Shown: piece by piece, positions 1-6,456 of the stretch | Numbering within the stretch: the stretch's first letter is position 1 | How the letters are laid out: the number at the start of each line of letters is the position of its first letter | NCBI GenBank assembly: GCA_016882555.1 | Contig: VGPQ01000026.1 | Location: 1 to 10,028, forward strand | From: Cyanobacteria bacterium M_surface_7_m2_040 | GTDB lineage: Bacteria > Cyanobacteriota > Cyanobacteriia > PCC-6307 > Cyanobiaceae | Reading direction: 5' to 3' | Length of the DNA: 10,028 bases | Program-made: the position numbers and the translations under genes | Notes under the pieces: model-generated | Told to the model about the DNA's origin: nothing | Seen by the model: the letters and a program-made list of their open reading frames with translations, nothing else | Databases searched by the model: none

Positions 1-991
1 GGTCCATCACGTCCTTGATGACCACCTGCTGGAAGATCACCTGCAGCACCACCACCAAGGGCAAGGCCAGCAGCACCCCGGGCAGTCCCAGCAGCGCTCC
101 CAGGCTCAATTGGGCCATCAGCGCCACCGTGGGCAGCAGATTCACCGTGTGGCTGAGAAGCAGCGGCGTGATCACAAACGCTTCGAGGTTCTGCAGCGCC
201 AGCCTCAGGATCAGCACCTGCACCATCGCCCCCGGTGACACAAGCAACGCCACCGCCAGCGGCAGCAGGGTGGCTGCCGTGGGCCCGATCGTGGGCACGA
301 AGGTGAGCAGGCCGCAGACCAGGGCGCTGAGCAGGGCCAGCGGAATCTTGAGCAGGGCCAAACCGGCCCAGGTGAGCAAAAAGACACTCACGGCAGCGAT
401 GGTCATGCCGGCGAGCCAGCCCCCCAGGGCGCTGCGGCAGTGGCCCAGCAGCGCCTGCATCTGCTTGCGGTAGAAGCTTGGGGTCACGGCCACGATCAGG
501 CGCTGGTGGGCCCTGGGATCGAGGGCCAGCAGCACGGCCAGCAGCAGCATCAGCAGCAACTGCACCGTGGTGCTGGCCGCTCCACCGGCAAACCCCAGCA
601 GCTGGCCGCCCAGGGGTTGCAGCCGCTGCCACAGCGATCCGTCGAGCAGCCCGCGCTCCAGATTGGGCAACCAGTTGACGCCGCGGCTGAGTTGATCGAC
701 ACGCTGCAGCAGTTGCGGCAGCAGGTCGCCCAGCTGGCGCACCTGATCGATCAGTTCCGGCAGCAGCTGCTGGATCAGCAACGAGCCCAGCAGCACTCCC
801 ACCACCAGCACCAGCACCAGTGCGGCGGGTCGGTTGAGGGGCAGCAGCCGCCGCACCGCCGTGATCGGCACGTCGAGGGCCACCGCCAGCACCACAGCGC
901 CAAACAGCACCAGCAGCACCCAGCGCAGTTCCCAGGTGAGCAGCGCCAGCACGATCAGGGCCAGGGCCCCCAGCACGGTGCGGGCGTTCAT
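1..991 (-). CDS. AI-2E family (PerM-like) transporter, second tandem copy, 3' end off window
   Basis: Integral membrane protein of the AI-2E/PerM family, whose members include the E. coli autoinducer-2 exporter TqsA; the substrate here is unknown. The reading frame is open from ATG at 991 to the window edge (330 residues plus one base), which is nearly the usual length of about 350, so only a short tail is missing. Hydrophobic segments lie near residues 5-40, 55-75, 143-157 and 191-215, with more after 217. A polar stretch at about 76-130 sits between the early and late helices. Family landmarks are PSFYR at 171-175, FVPTIGPT at 231-238 and QNLEAFVITP at 267-276; all three recur in the gene upstream, so the two are paralogues. 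The start codon overlaps the upstream stop codon (ATGA), and there is no strong Shine-Dalgarno, which suggests coupled translation. Residues are very rich in Leu/Val/Ala, which produces long Gln/His-rich shadow frames on the other strand. Confidence 0.9.
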   Translation of the reverse strand, partial: MNARTVLGALALIVLALLTWELRWVLLVLFGAVVLAVALDVPITAVRRLLPLNRPAALVLVLVVGVLLGSLLIQQLLPELIDQVRQLGDLLPQLLQRVDQLSRGVNWLPNLERGLLDGSLWQRLQPLGGQLLGFAGGAASTTVQLLLMLLLAVLLALDPRAHQRLIVAVTPSFYRKQMQALLGHCRSALGGWLAGMTIAAVSVFLLTWAGLALLKIPLALLSALVCGLLTFVPTIGPTAATLLPLAVALLVSPGAMVQVLILRLALQNLEAFVITPLLLSHTVNLLPTVALMAQLSLGALLGLPGVLLALPLVVVLQVIFQQVVIKDVMD

Positions 992-2037
992 TGCTGGGAT
1001 CGTTGGCGTTTCCAGGGATCAAGAATGTCGCGGATTACCAGCTCGCGCACGATCACCTGCACGCACACCGCCAGCGGCAGCGCCAGCAGCAGGCCCAACG
1101 GCCCGAACAGCACGGTAAACAGCAGCTGGGCCGTGAGCGTGAGCCCGGGCAGCAGGCGCAGCTGGTGGTGCATCACCGAGGGGGTGATCACATAGCTCTC
1201 CAGGTTCTGCACGCCCACGTAGAGCAGCAACACCGCCAGCGACTTCCAGGGGCTGTCGAGCAGTGCTACCGACATGGGGAAGACCGTGCTCAGCGTCGGT
1301 CCCACGTTGGGGATCACGTTGAGCAGCCCCGCCAGCACGGCATTGGCCGCCACCAGCTTCACCCCCAGCAGCGATAGGCCGATGGCGGCAAGGGTACCCA
1401 CGCACAGGGAGCTCAATGCCACGCCCACCACCCAGGCGCTCAGGGCATCGCCGCAATCGGTCAGCACCTGGCGAAAGCGTCGGCGGTAGAAGGAGGGCAC
1501 CAACAGCACGGCCACCTCGCGGTAGGCCGCCGGCTGGGCGGCGATCATCAGCGCCACGGCCAGCACAAACAACGTTTGCAGCAGGCCGCTGCCGAGATTG
1601 CCCGCCAGGCCCAGCAACCGGCCGGCGCTTCCTCCCAGATCTGGGGGGTTGCTGAGGCTCTCCCTCAGCCAACTGATTGCGGCATCGTTGCGGCCGTAGA
1701 GCATCTGGCTCACGGTCGCCATTGACCCCCGCAGCAGACGGATCAGTTCACTGGCAGCTTCGGGCAGCTTGTTGATCAGCTGGGAAAACTGGCCCACAAA
1801 CGGCGGGATCACCGCCGTGGCGATGATCCCCAGCAGCAGCGCCACCACCGCCAGGCTGATCAGCAGGGCGAGCGGGCGGGGGCATTGCAGCCGGCTGCGC
1901 ACCCAGCCCACCAGGGTGCAGAGGGCGGTGGCCAGCACCACCGCTGCAAACAGGTGAATCAGGCTCTCGCGCAGGCTCCACAGAAGCACGGTTGCCGCCA
2001 GTAGGGCGAGCAGCCCCAGCCAATGCCCCAGTTTCAT
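988..2037 (-). CDS. AI-2E family (PerM-like) transporter, first tandem copy
   Basis: Full-length 349-residue member of the AI-2E/PerM family of inner-membrane proteins. Hydrophobic segments are at about 5-22, 28-47, 56-80, 148-168, 200-226, 232-260, 266-276 and 303-331, with a long amphipathic stretch (81-145) between the third and fourth, as is usual in this family. Landmarks are PSFYRRRF at 181-188, VIPNVGPTLS at 241-250 and QNLESYVITP at 277-286. The start is supported by GGAGG at 2046-2050, eight bases upstream of ATG. It begins 15 bp after psb28 ends and overlaps the next transporter by 4 bp, so it probably lies in the same transcript as mnmH and psb28. The family call is secure; the transported compound cannot be read from the sequence, and autoinducer export should not be assumed. 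Confidence 0.93.
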   Translation of the reverse strand: MKLGHWLGLLALLAATVLLWSLRESLIHLFAAVVLATALCTLVGWVRSRLQCPRPLALLISLAVVALLLGIIATAVIPPFVGQFSQLINKLPEAASELIRLLRGSMATVSQMLYGRNDAAISWLRESLSNPPDLGGSAGRLLGLAGNLGSGLLQTLFVLAVALMIAAQPAAYREVAVLLVPSFYRRRFRQVLTDCGDALSAWVVGVALSSLCVGTLAAIGLSLLGVKLVAANAVLAGLLNVIPNVGPTLSTVFPMSVALLDSPWKSLAVLLLYVGVQNLESYVITPSVMHHQLRLLPGLTLTAQLLFTVLFGPLGLLLALPLAVCVQVIVRELVIRDILDPWKRQRSQQ

Positions 2038-2052
2038 CTAGCCGGCCTCCGC

Positions 2053-2430
2053 TCAGTCGGCCTCGGCTGCGTCGCCCTGATCAGCCTCACCCTGGCTGCC
2101 GCTGAAGCCGAGGTCATGGCTCTCGGCATAGCGCTGGGCAAAGCGCATGAACCGGTCGAAATCCTCGTTGTTCTTCCAGGTGTAGGTGCATTCCAGGGCG
2201 CTGGCCTTGCCATTGACAAAGCGGGCCTTGACCTCGCGGGTCACCAGGGTGCCCTCCTCGTCGACCAGGAACATGCCGGTGATGTCACCCATGGTCTCTG
2301 GGGCGAGGGCTTCGGGCTGCTCAAACACAAACAGGGCCTGGCCGGTGCGGCCGTCGCGGGAGCGGGTCAGGCGGATGTCGGGCACGACCGGTTCATCGAC
2401 GCCGCGGAAGAACTGGATAGCAGCGGCCAT
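2053..2430 (-). CDS. psb28: Photosystem II assembly factor Psb28
   Basis: 125-residue Psb28 protein, a soluble factor that binds the cytoplasmic face of CP47-containing photosystem II assembly intermediates and helps PSII biogenesis and chlorophyll-protein assembly. Family features are visible in order: [20 protein letters not shown] (residues 5-24), then [35 protein letters not shown] and the C-terminal [21 protein letters not shown]. The last 13 or so residues are an acidic Glu/Asp/Gln/Ala tail beyond the usual end of about 112 residues in well-known homologues. It starts 22 bp after the mnmH stop codon and ends 15 bp before the first transporter gene, so it probably shares their transcript. 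The Shine-Dalgarno is weak (a GGA about 8 bases upstream). Start choice fits the family length. Confidence 0.95.
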   Translation of the reverse strand: MAAAIQFFRGVDEPVVPDIRLTRSRDGRTGQALFVFEQPEALAPETMGDITGMFLVDEEGTLVTREVKARFVNGKASALECTYTWKNNEDFDRFMRFAQRYAESHDLGFSGSQGEADQGDAAEAD

Positions 2431-2452
2431 GACCGATCCGTAAAGGGCAATG

Positions 2453-3529
2453 CTAATCGAGGCGCCAGGCGCGTCCTTGCTGCCAAGGCCAGAGTTGGGC
2501 AGCCAGGGCAGCCTCGCTCTGGCCGCTGCCCTCGATCACCAGCAGCGGTTTGCTGGTGCGGGTCTTGAGCTCATGGTCGTAGCAGCGGTCGTAGTAGTCG
2601 AGCATCTGCCGGCAGGCTCCGGCCATGTCTCCCGCGGCGATGCATTCCAGCGCCAGGGCCGTGCGCTGGGGGCCCAGCCGTTTGGCGATGCGCCGGGTGG
2701 CCTCCGCCAGTTCGGCGCCGTCCTGGCTGCCATAGACGACCACCAGCCGCTGCACCCGCTCTGCGCAGGGCCGTTGCAGCTCAACCACCGCGGCCTGCTG
2801 CATCTGGCGCCAGAGCCCTGCCGGGATGCGGCAGCGACCCACCTGGGCGCTTTCGGCCTCCAGCCAGATCGGCGCCAGGCCGACGTGGCTCTGAAGCGCC
2901 ATGGCGAGCCTGTTCTCGAAGTGCTCGCTGCTGGGCTGGGGTTGCTGCCCCAGGCCACCGAAACTGCTGCCGCGATGGTGGGCCAGACCTTCCAGATCAA
3001 TCACCGCCGCGCCCTGCTGGCGCAGTGCCAGCAGCAGATCGGTCTTGCCGCTGCCGGTGCGCCCTCCCAGCAGCAGCAGCGGCCAGCGCTGCTCAAATTG
3101 CGCCAGGGTCCAGCGGCGGAAGGCCTTGTAGCCACCAGGCAGCAGCTGGCTCTGGAGGCCGACCGTGCCGGCCAGCCAGGCGACACTGGCTGAGCGCATT
3201 CCCCCGCGCCAGCAGTAGAGGCGCAGGCGGCCAGCATGGGGCGTGGCCAGCGCCAGCAGCTGCTGCGCCATGGCCTCCAGCCGCGGCCCCACCAGCGCCA
3301 GCCCCTGCAGCACGGCCTGCTGGCGCCCCTGCTGCTTGTAGAGAGTGCCGACGGCAGCGCGTTCGTCATCGCCGAACAGCGGCAGGTTGATGGCCCCAGG
3401 CAGATGCCCCTGGGCGAATTCCGACGGGCTGCGCACGTCGACCAGGGGCCCGTTCTGCTCGAGAAAGCGGCTCACGGCCGGCTGCGCGTTGCTCGGCAGT
3501 GGTCTTGGTGGCAGGGTCTCAGCTGACAT
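2453..3529 (-). CDS. mnmH: tRNA 2-selenouridine synthase (rhodanese plus P-loop)
   Basis: Replaces the sulfur of 2-thiouridine at wobble position 34 of certain tRNAs with selenium, using selenophosphate from SelD; the family (MnmH/SelU/YbbB) also makes the geranylated intermediate. The 358-residue protein has an N-terminal rhodanese domain (about 15-145; [10 protein letters not shown] at 29-38 and the active-site loop YCWRGGMRS at 105-113, with Cys106 as the expected catalytic cysteine). A P-loop, GGRTGSGKT at 155-163, and a C-terminal P-loop-type domain follow; E. coli MnmH is of similar size. I chose ATG 3529 ([10 protein letters not shown]...). The in-frame start at 3577 would overlap gun4 and adds a non-conserved-looking stretch. 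It heads the cluster mnmH-psb28-transporters. No selD is in this window, so selenium use depends on genes elsewhere. Confidence 0.93.
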   Translation of the reverse strand: MSAETLPPRPLPSNAQPAVSRFLEQNGPLVDVRSPSEFAQGHLPGAINLPLFGDDERAAVGTLYKQQGRQQAVLQGLALVGPRLEAMAQQLLALATPHAGRLRLYCWRGGMRSASVAWLAGTVGLQSQLLPGGYKAFRRWTLAQFEQRWPLLLLGGRTGSGKTDLLLALRQQGAAVIDLEGLAHHRGSSFGGLGQQPQPSSEHFENRLAMALQSHVGLAPIWLEAESAQVGRCRIPAGLWRQMQQAAVVELQRPCAERVQRLVVVYGSQDGAELAEATRRIAKRLGPQRTALALECIAAGDMAGACRQMLDYYDRCYDHELKTRTSKPLLVIEGSGQSEAALAAQLWPWQQGRAWRLD

Positions 3530-3561
3530 AGTGGGCCCAGATTGGCCTTCCCAACGCTTCC

Positions 3562-4278
3562 ATGCTCTCCGGCCCACCGGCTGCCAGCGTCAGCGCCGAG
3601 CAGTTGCTGGATCGTTTCATCGCTGCCTCCGAGCGTCAGCGTCGCACCTTGGTGCCCCAGCTCGAGCAGCGCCGTGACGACCTCCTGAACCTGATCCCTG
3701 CCGCGCTGGAGCGTTTTGACCGTGCCGGTGACGACTGGGCCTGTGGCTTCCTGATTCAGCTGTGGCTGATGGGATCCAGTGCCGAGCAGCAGCAGCACTG
3801 GTGGCAGCGCCATCCGCACGGCTGGCTGCAGGCTGACAGTGCCGCAGGCCTTGACCTCCTTCCCCTGCAACGCGCCCTGGCGGAGCTGGCCTTCGAGGAG
3901 GCCGACCGCCTCACCAGTGCGCTGTTGCGGCAGCTCGCCGGTGAGGCGGCCGAACGGCGCGGATATGTCTATTACAGCGAAGTGCCCCCCATGCCGGCAC
4001 TCGATCTGCAGAGCCTCGATCGTCTCTGGGTGGTCTACTCCCGCGGTCGCTTCGGCTTCTCGGTGCAGGCGCGGCTGCTGCGCAGCTGCGACGGGCGCTG
4101 GGATCGCCTCTGGCCCCGCATCGGCTGGAAACAGGCCGGTCTCTGGACCCGCTATCCCGGCTCCTTCACCTGGTCGCTCACGGCTCCCGAGGGGCACATG
4201 CCCCTGATCAACCAACTGCGCGGCGTGCGCCTGATGGATGCCGTTCTCAACCATCCAGGCCTGCGCCAGCGCTTGTAG
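3562..4278 (+). CDS. gun4: GUN4-domain protein, Mg-chelatase activator
   Basis: 238-residue GUN4 protein. GUN4 binds protoporphyrin IX and Mg-protoporphyrin IX and stimulates magnesium chelatase (ChlH/ChlI/ChlD), the first committed step of chlorophyll synthesis. Residues about 10-95 form a helical N-terminal region like that of cyanobacterial Gun4. The GUN4 core spans about 98-215: LAFEEADRLTSALLRQLAGE, then DLQSLDRLWVVYSRGRFGFS (148-167) with the hallmark LW-x-x-YS-x-G-x-FGFSVQ pattern, then IGW, a WTRY..SFTWSL segment and APEGHMP (208-214). Length matches the well-studied cyanobacterial protein (about 230 residues). No Shine-Dalgarno is visible before the ATG. It is divergent from mnmH with a 32-bp gap and is followed 70 bp later by the RsbW-like gene. 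The core call is firm; paralogues with other roles exist in cyanobacteria, so being the principal activator is an inference. Confidence 0.93.
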   Translation: MLSGPPAASVSAEQLLDRFIAASERQRRTLVPQLEQRRDDLLNLIPAALERFDRAGDDWACGFLIQLWLMGSSAEQQQHWWQRHPHGWLQADSAAGLDLLPLQRALAELAFEEADRLTSALLRQLAGEAAERRGYVYYSEVPPMPALDLQSLDRLWVVYSRGRFGFSVQARLLRSCDGRWDRLWPRIGWKQAGLWTRYPGSFTWSLTAPEGHMPLINQLRGVRLMDAVLNHPGLRQRL

Positions 4279-4328
4279 CTCCTGGGGTCGGCTGGGGCCC
4301 GTGCCGGGCGGAGGTCTAGGGTCAAACC

Positions 4329-4352
4329 ATGGCTGCCCTACCGGCCCGGTGA
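4329..4352 (+). CDS. Possible seven-codon leader peptide coupled to the RsbW-like gene
   Basis: ATG at 4329 opens a seven-codon frame (MAALPAR) whose TGA stop overlaps the GTG start of the next gene as GTGA. An AGGG at 4318-4321 sits seven bases before this ATG, a good ribosome-binding position, while the GTG itself has none. Translation of the leader could bring ribosomes to the downstream start. The frame is so short that chance is a real alternative. Confidence 0.25.
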   Translation: MAALPAR

Positions 4353-4774
4353 CGACCCTGCGCTGGTCAGACTTCATCACCCCGTCAACGTTGCAGCTGA
4401 CGGCGCTGATTGACCTGCTGCTGGAGCCGGTGGGCTGTGATCAACTGCAGGCCCGCCTGCAGTTGGGCCTGCAGGAGGCGCTGGTCAATGCGGTGCGTCA
4501 TGGCAATGGCTGCGACCCCGACAAGTGCGTGCGCATCCGCCGCATCGAATCCCCCAACTGGTGGATTTGGCAGGTGCAGGATGAGGGGCCCGGGCTCCCT
4601 CAGGATGAGCGCATCGGTTGCCTGCCCGAATGCTGTGATGCCCGCTCAGGACGGGGCCTGTTCCTGATCCACCACTGCTTCGACGATGTGCGTTGGAGCC
4701 GCCGCGGCAATCGGCTTCAGCTCGCGGTCAGCCGTTCTTCGGGCGTCGTCGTGTCATTGGCGCGGCGGCGGTGA
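4349..4774 (+). CDS. RsbW-like anti-sigma factor / serine kinase (HATPase)
   Basis: 141-residue single-domain GHKL ATPase of the RsbW/SpoIIAB anti-sigma factor type, which binds a sigma factor or phosphorylates an antagonist protein on serine. Visible motifs are the N box LQEALVNAVRHGN (41-53, with Glu43 and Asn47 placed for Mg-ATP binding), the G1 box QDEGPGLP (77-84) and the G2 box SGRGLFLI (100-107). The frame stays open back to 4238 inside gun4. I chose GTG 4349 because the segment before it reads as non-coding (Gly/Pro/Ser-rich) and family similarity begins around TLRWSDF. No start-proximal ribosome site is seen. It follows gun4 by 70 bp and may be co-transcribed. No sigma factor or STAS-domain antagonist lies in the window, so its target is unknown. 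Its last 58 bp overlap the convergent gene on the other strand. Confidence 0.82.
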   Translation: MTTLRWSDFITPSTLQLTALIDLLLEPVGCDQLQARLQLGLQEALVNAVRHGNGCDPDKCVRIRRIESPNWWIWQVQDEGPGLPQDERIGCLPECCDARSGRGLFLIHHCFDDVRWSRRGNRLQLAVSRSSGVVVSLARRR

Positions 4775-5049
4775 GTGGCGCAACCGGGGTCGCTGATCTC
4801 GGCCCTCAGCCAGCGCTCGGCATGCTCCACCAGCTCCAGGGCACGTTGGCGGGCGGGGGTCGACTGGGGGGCGCCCGGTTGATCCCCGCTCAGCAGCTGC
4901 ACCAGGGCGGCGGCAAGCTGTTCGGCAGCGCGGCGCGGGCGTTGGGCCTTGAGCCGATGCCAGTCGCGCTCGCCAATGCTGAGCTGCCGTTGCAGCTGTA
5001 CCGCTGTGTCTAGGGCCTCGCTGGGCCAGTCCTGTTGCCGGTCGCTCAC
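4717..5049 (-). CDS. Uncharacterised small helical protein, cyanobacterial
   Basis: I do not recognise a named function. From GTG 5049 the protein has 110 residues and starts VSDRQQDWPSEALD. It looks soluble and mostly helical: helices around 10-36 (EALDTAVQLQRQL, then ERDWHRLKAQRP), 38-54 (RRAAEQLAAALVQLLSG) and 66-85 (ARQRALELVEHAERWLRAEI), then SDPGCATHRR and a polar tail. The GTG is preferred over the ATG at 5079 because AAGGA at 5057-5061 lies seven bases upstream of it, while the ATG lacks a spaced ribosome site. Third codon positions are strongly G/C. The tail (about 18 residues) is encoded by DNA that also encodes the end of the RsbW-like protein. The upstream in-frame extension to 5340 is shadow sequence of the opposite small gene. 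Confidence 0.72.
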   Translation of the reverse strand: MSDRQQDWPSEALDTAVQLQRQLSIGERDWHRLKAQRPRRAAEQLAAALVQLLSGDQPGAPQSTPARQRALELVEHAERWLRAEISDPGCATHRRRANDTTTPEERLTAS

Positions 5050-5056
5050 GCGTCTG

Positions 5057-5061
5057 TCCTT
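5057..5061 (-). promoter_or_regulatory. Ribosome-binding site deciding the GTG 5049 start
   Basis: On the minus strand this reads AAGGA, seven bases before GTG 5049. The alternative ATG at 5079 has only AGG directly abutting it, so the GTG is the better supported start. Confidence 0.6.
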
Positions 5062-5120
5062 GCCAGTGGCCTGCGCCATCCTGGCGTCAGCACGATGGTC
5101 TCGGATGCTGGGGCGTGAAC

Positions 5121-5124
5121 AGGA
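5121..5124 (+). promoter_or_regulatory. Ribosome-binding site deciding the GTG 5132 start
   Basis: AGGA stands seven bases before GTG 5132 and is the best-placed ribosome site for the small plus-strand gene; the ATG at 5105 and GTG at 5150 are alternatives in the same frame. Confidence 0.5.
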
Positions 5125-5131
5125 ACGTGGC

Positions 5132-5368
5132 GTGTCACACCGGGGGGGGGTGCTGCACCAACTCGCCGGCGTGCTCGCTCTGCCCGGCCAGGCCCGCGGG
5201 GCCACCGGCGTCGCGGCGCGGCGCCACCGCCAGCGCCTTGCGCTGGCGCAACGGCTGCTGGATCCACTGCCGCAGGGGTTGCGGGTGGCCGCCGAGGGCG
5301 AGCGCTTCTGGCTGATCCTGCGTTGGGGTGGGGCCGGCATGGTGCTGGCCTGGTGGTTGGGGCGCTGA
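5132..5368 (+). CDS. Small uncharacterised protein with C-terminal hydrophobic anchor
   Basis: I do not recognise this protein. From GTG 5132 it has 78 residues. Residues 8-19 (LHQLAGVLALPG) and 33-46 look helical, then LDPLPQGLRVAAEGERF leads into a hydrophobic C-terminus, WLILRWGGAGMVLAWWLGR (60-78), that could sit in or on a membrane. Coding is supported by a third-position G/C bias above about 85 percent through the whole frame and by the AGGA ribosome site. A run of nine G bases (5142-5150) falls inside the first codons; one base more or less would change the frame, so the N-terminus is the least certain part. It is divergent from the 4717-5049 gene (82-bp gap) and its stop is 2 bp from the convergent methyltransferase stop. 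Confidence 0.6.
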   Translation: MSHRGGVLHQLAGVLALPGQARGATGVAARRHRQRLALAQRLLDPLPQGLRVAAEGERFWLILRWGGAGMVLAWWLGR

Positions 5369-5374
5369 GCTCAG
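5360..5374 (+). repeat. 15-bp direct repeat, left copy
   Basis: GGGCGCTGAGCTCAG, identical to 6442-6456. It spans the end of the small plus-strand gene and the last codon of the methyltransferase. See the right copy. Confidence 0.75.
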
Positions 5375-5376
5375 CG
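5363..5376. repeat. 14-bp perfect palindrome holding two convergent stop codons
   Basis: CGCTGAGCTCAGCG is a perfect loop-less inverted repeat. Its TGA (5366-5368) ends the plus-strand small gene and its TCA (5371-5373, TGA on the minus strand) ends the methyltransferase. There is no T-run on either side, so it is not an obvious intrinsic terminator. Confidence 0.8.
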
Positions 5377-6429
5377 TGGTTTGCGCGCCTGCCACACCCG
5401 CGACATGAAGTGGGTGGCCCCACTGATGGATGCAAAGCCAGCCTGCTGCAGGCGCAGTTCGATGTCGTCGCGAATGTAATCCGCGTAGTACGGCTCGTGA
5501 AAAGCCTTGCGGAAGTTGTCGAGCACCAGCTCAAACTGCGGGGAATCAGCCAGCTGCACCGAATCAGCCAGCACCAGCACGCCACCGGGCTCCAGCAGCC
5601 GATAACACTCATTGATCACGTTCTGCCTGGCCTCGGCCGGCAGTTCATGCAACAGAAACACGCAGGTCACCCCTTGCATGCTGGCGTCGGCGAAGGGCAT
5701 CGCCTCGGCGTTCCCCTGCACCAGCTGGGGCAGTTCACCGGGCAGCTGGCTCAGCCAGCGATTGGCCTGGCGCAGGTAGGCATGGGAGAGGTCCAAGCCC
5801 ACCAACTGGGCCTGGGGCAGGGCCCCGCGAAGTTGTCTGAGGGTGCGACCTGTGCCAGCCGCGACATCCAGCACCCGCAGCTGGGTGGCCGGTCGCTCGC
5901 CAAAACCGGAAAGCCCCTGCAGCAGAGGTGCCAGCACCCGCCGCCGCATCGGATCGGCGTTGCCGTTAAACAGGATCTCCACTTGCAGGTCGTAGAGCGA
6001 GGCCGAGGTGTCGCTCAGGTACCCGTCGCTCTGGTGGTGAAAGTTCTGCAGGTAGTACTCCGGATAGGCCTGCGGGTCGATGTCGCGGGGCAGGTCGCGC
6101 ACATTGCGCTCCACCCGCCGGTTCCAGCTGCGCGGCGTGTCCAGCCACACCAGGGGGTAGCGGGCGGCCCAGTCGAGCCAGGGGGCGTCAAACAACAGCG
6201 AGGTCGGATACAGCCCCCGTTCGGCTTCTTCCCAGTCGATCTGCTGCAGGCGGTCCATCGCCGCCTTGATCTGGCGAAACAGCTCCGCCGACACGGGCTT
6301 GGTCTTGGGTGACCCTTCCGGGGCGACCAGGGTCATCAGTCGGGTGCTGGTCTCCTTGTGCACCAGGCCCAGCAGCCCTTTGCCCTGCTGCATGGTCTGG
6401 TAGGCGATTTTGGTGAGCAGATCGGCCAT
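5371..6429 (-). CDS. Class I SAM-dependent methyltransferase with N-terminal extension
   Basis: 352-residue protein with a Rossmann-type methyltransferase domain in its second half (about 160-345). Motif I is VLDVAAGTG (186-194), the acidic residue after strand 2 is in VGLDLS (210-215), a NAEAMPF segment (240-246) fits the motif II neighbourhood, and LLEPGGVLVLADS (278-290) is the typical motif III strand. The substrate is not evident; the FLLHELP segment (258-264) resembles small-molecule methyltransferases of the UbiE/Methyltransf_11 group. The first 150 residues are an extra domain with no motif I recognise (DAPWLDWAARYPLVWLDTPR at 81-100). I chose ATG 6429 (MADLLTKIAYQ); the frame extends to 6483, but those 18 residues look unlike coding sequence and cross the repeat copy. 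No Shine-Dalgarno is seen. It converges on the small gene 2 bp away. Confidence 0.85.
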   Translation of the reverse strand: MADLLTKIAYQTMQQGKGLLGLVHKETSTRLMTLVAPEGSPKTKPVSAELFRQIKAAMDRLQQIDWEEAERGLYPTSLLFDAPWLDWAARYPLVWLDTPRSWNRRVERNVRDLPRDIDPQAYPEYYLQNFHHQSDGYLSDTSASLYDLQVEILFNGNADPMRRRVLAPLLQGLSGFGERPATQLRVLDVAAGTGRTLRQLRGALPQAQLVGLDLSHAYLRQANRWLSQLPGELPQLVQGNAEAMPFADASMQGVTCVFLLHELPAEARQNVINECYRLLEPGGVLVLADSVQLADSPQFELVLDNFRKAFHEPYYADYIRDDIELRLQQAGFASISGATHFMSRVWQARKPR

Positions 6430-6441
6430 GGCAGCAAGGGT

Positions 6442-6456
6442 GGGCGCTGAGCTCAG
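6442..6456 (+). repeat. 15-bp direct repeat, right copy
   Basis: Second identical copy of GGGCGCTGAGCTCAG, 13 bp upstream of the methyltransferase start and 1082 bp from the left copy. The copies bracket this gene. The core CTGAGCTCAG is a palindrome. Confidence 0.75.

Noticed and set aside
541..800. Dense CAG/CAC/AGC runs suggesting a DNA repeat array
   Set aside because: There is no fixed period; they are Leu and Val codons of membrane helices read from the other strand.
440..1195. Plus-strand frame of 251 codons very rich in Gln and His
   Set aside because: It is the antisense shadow of Leu/Val-rich codons (CTG, GTG) of the two AI-2E transporter genes, whose motifs and coupled start are clear on the minus strand.
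2450..3193. Plus-strand frame of 247 codons opposite mnmH
   Set aside because: It is antisense to the P-loop and C-terminal part of MnmH, and no family resemblance is visible.
3472..4380. Minus-strand frame of 302 codons opposite gun4
   Set aside because: It is antisense to GUN4 motifs and extends into mnmH; composition is shadow-like.
5323..6312. Plus-strand frame of 329 codons opposite the methyltransferase
   Set aside because: The minus strand carries clear SAM-binding motifs; the plus frame has only shadow-like His/Gln/Gly content.
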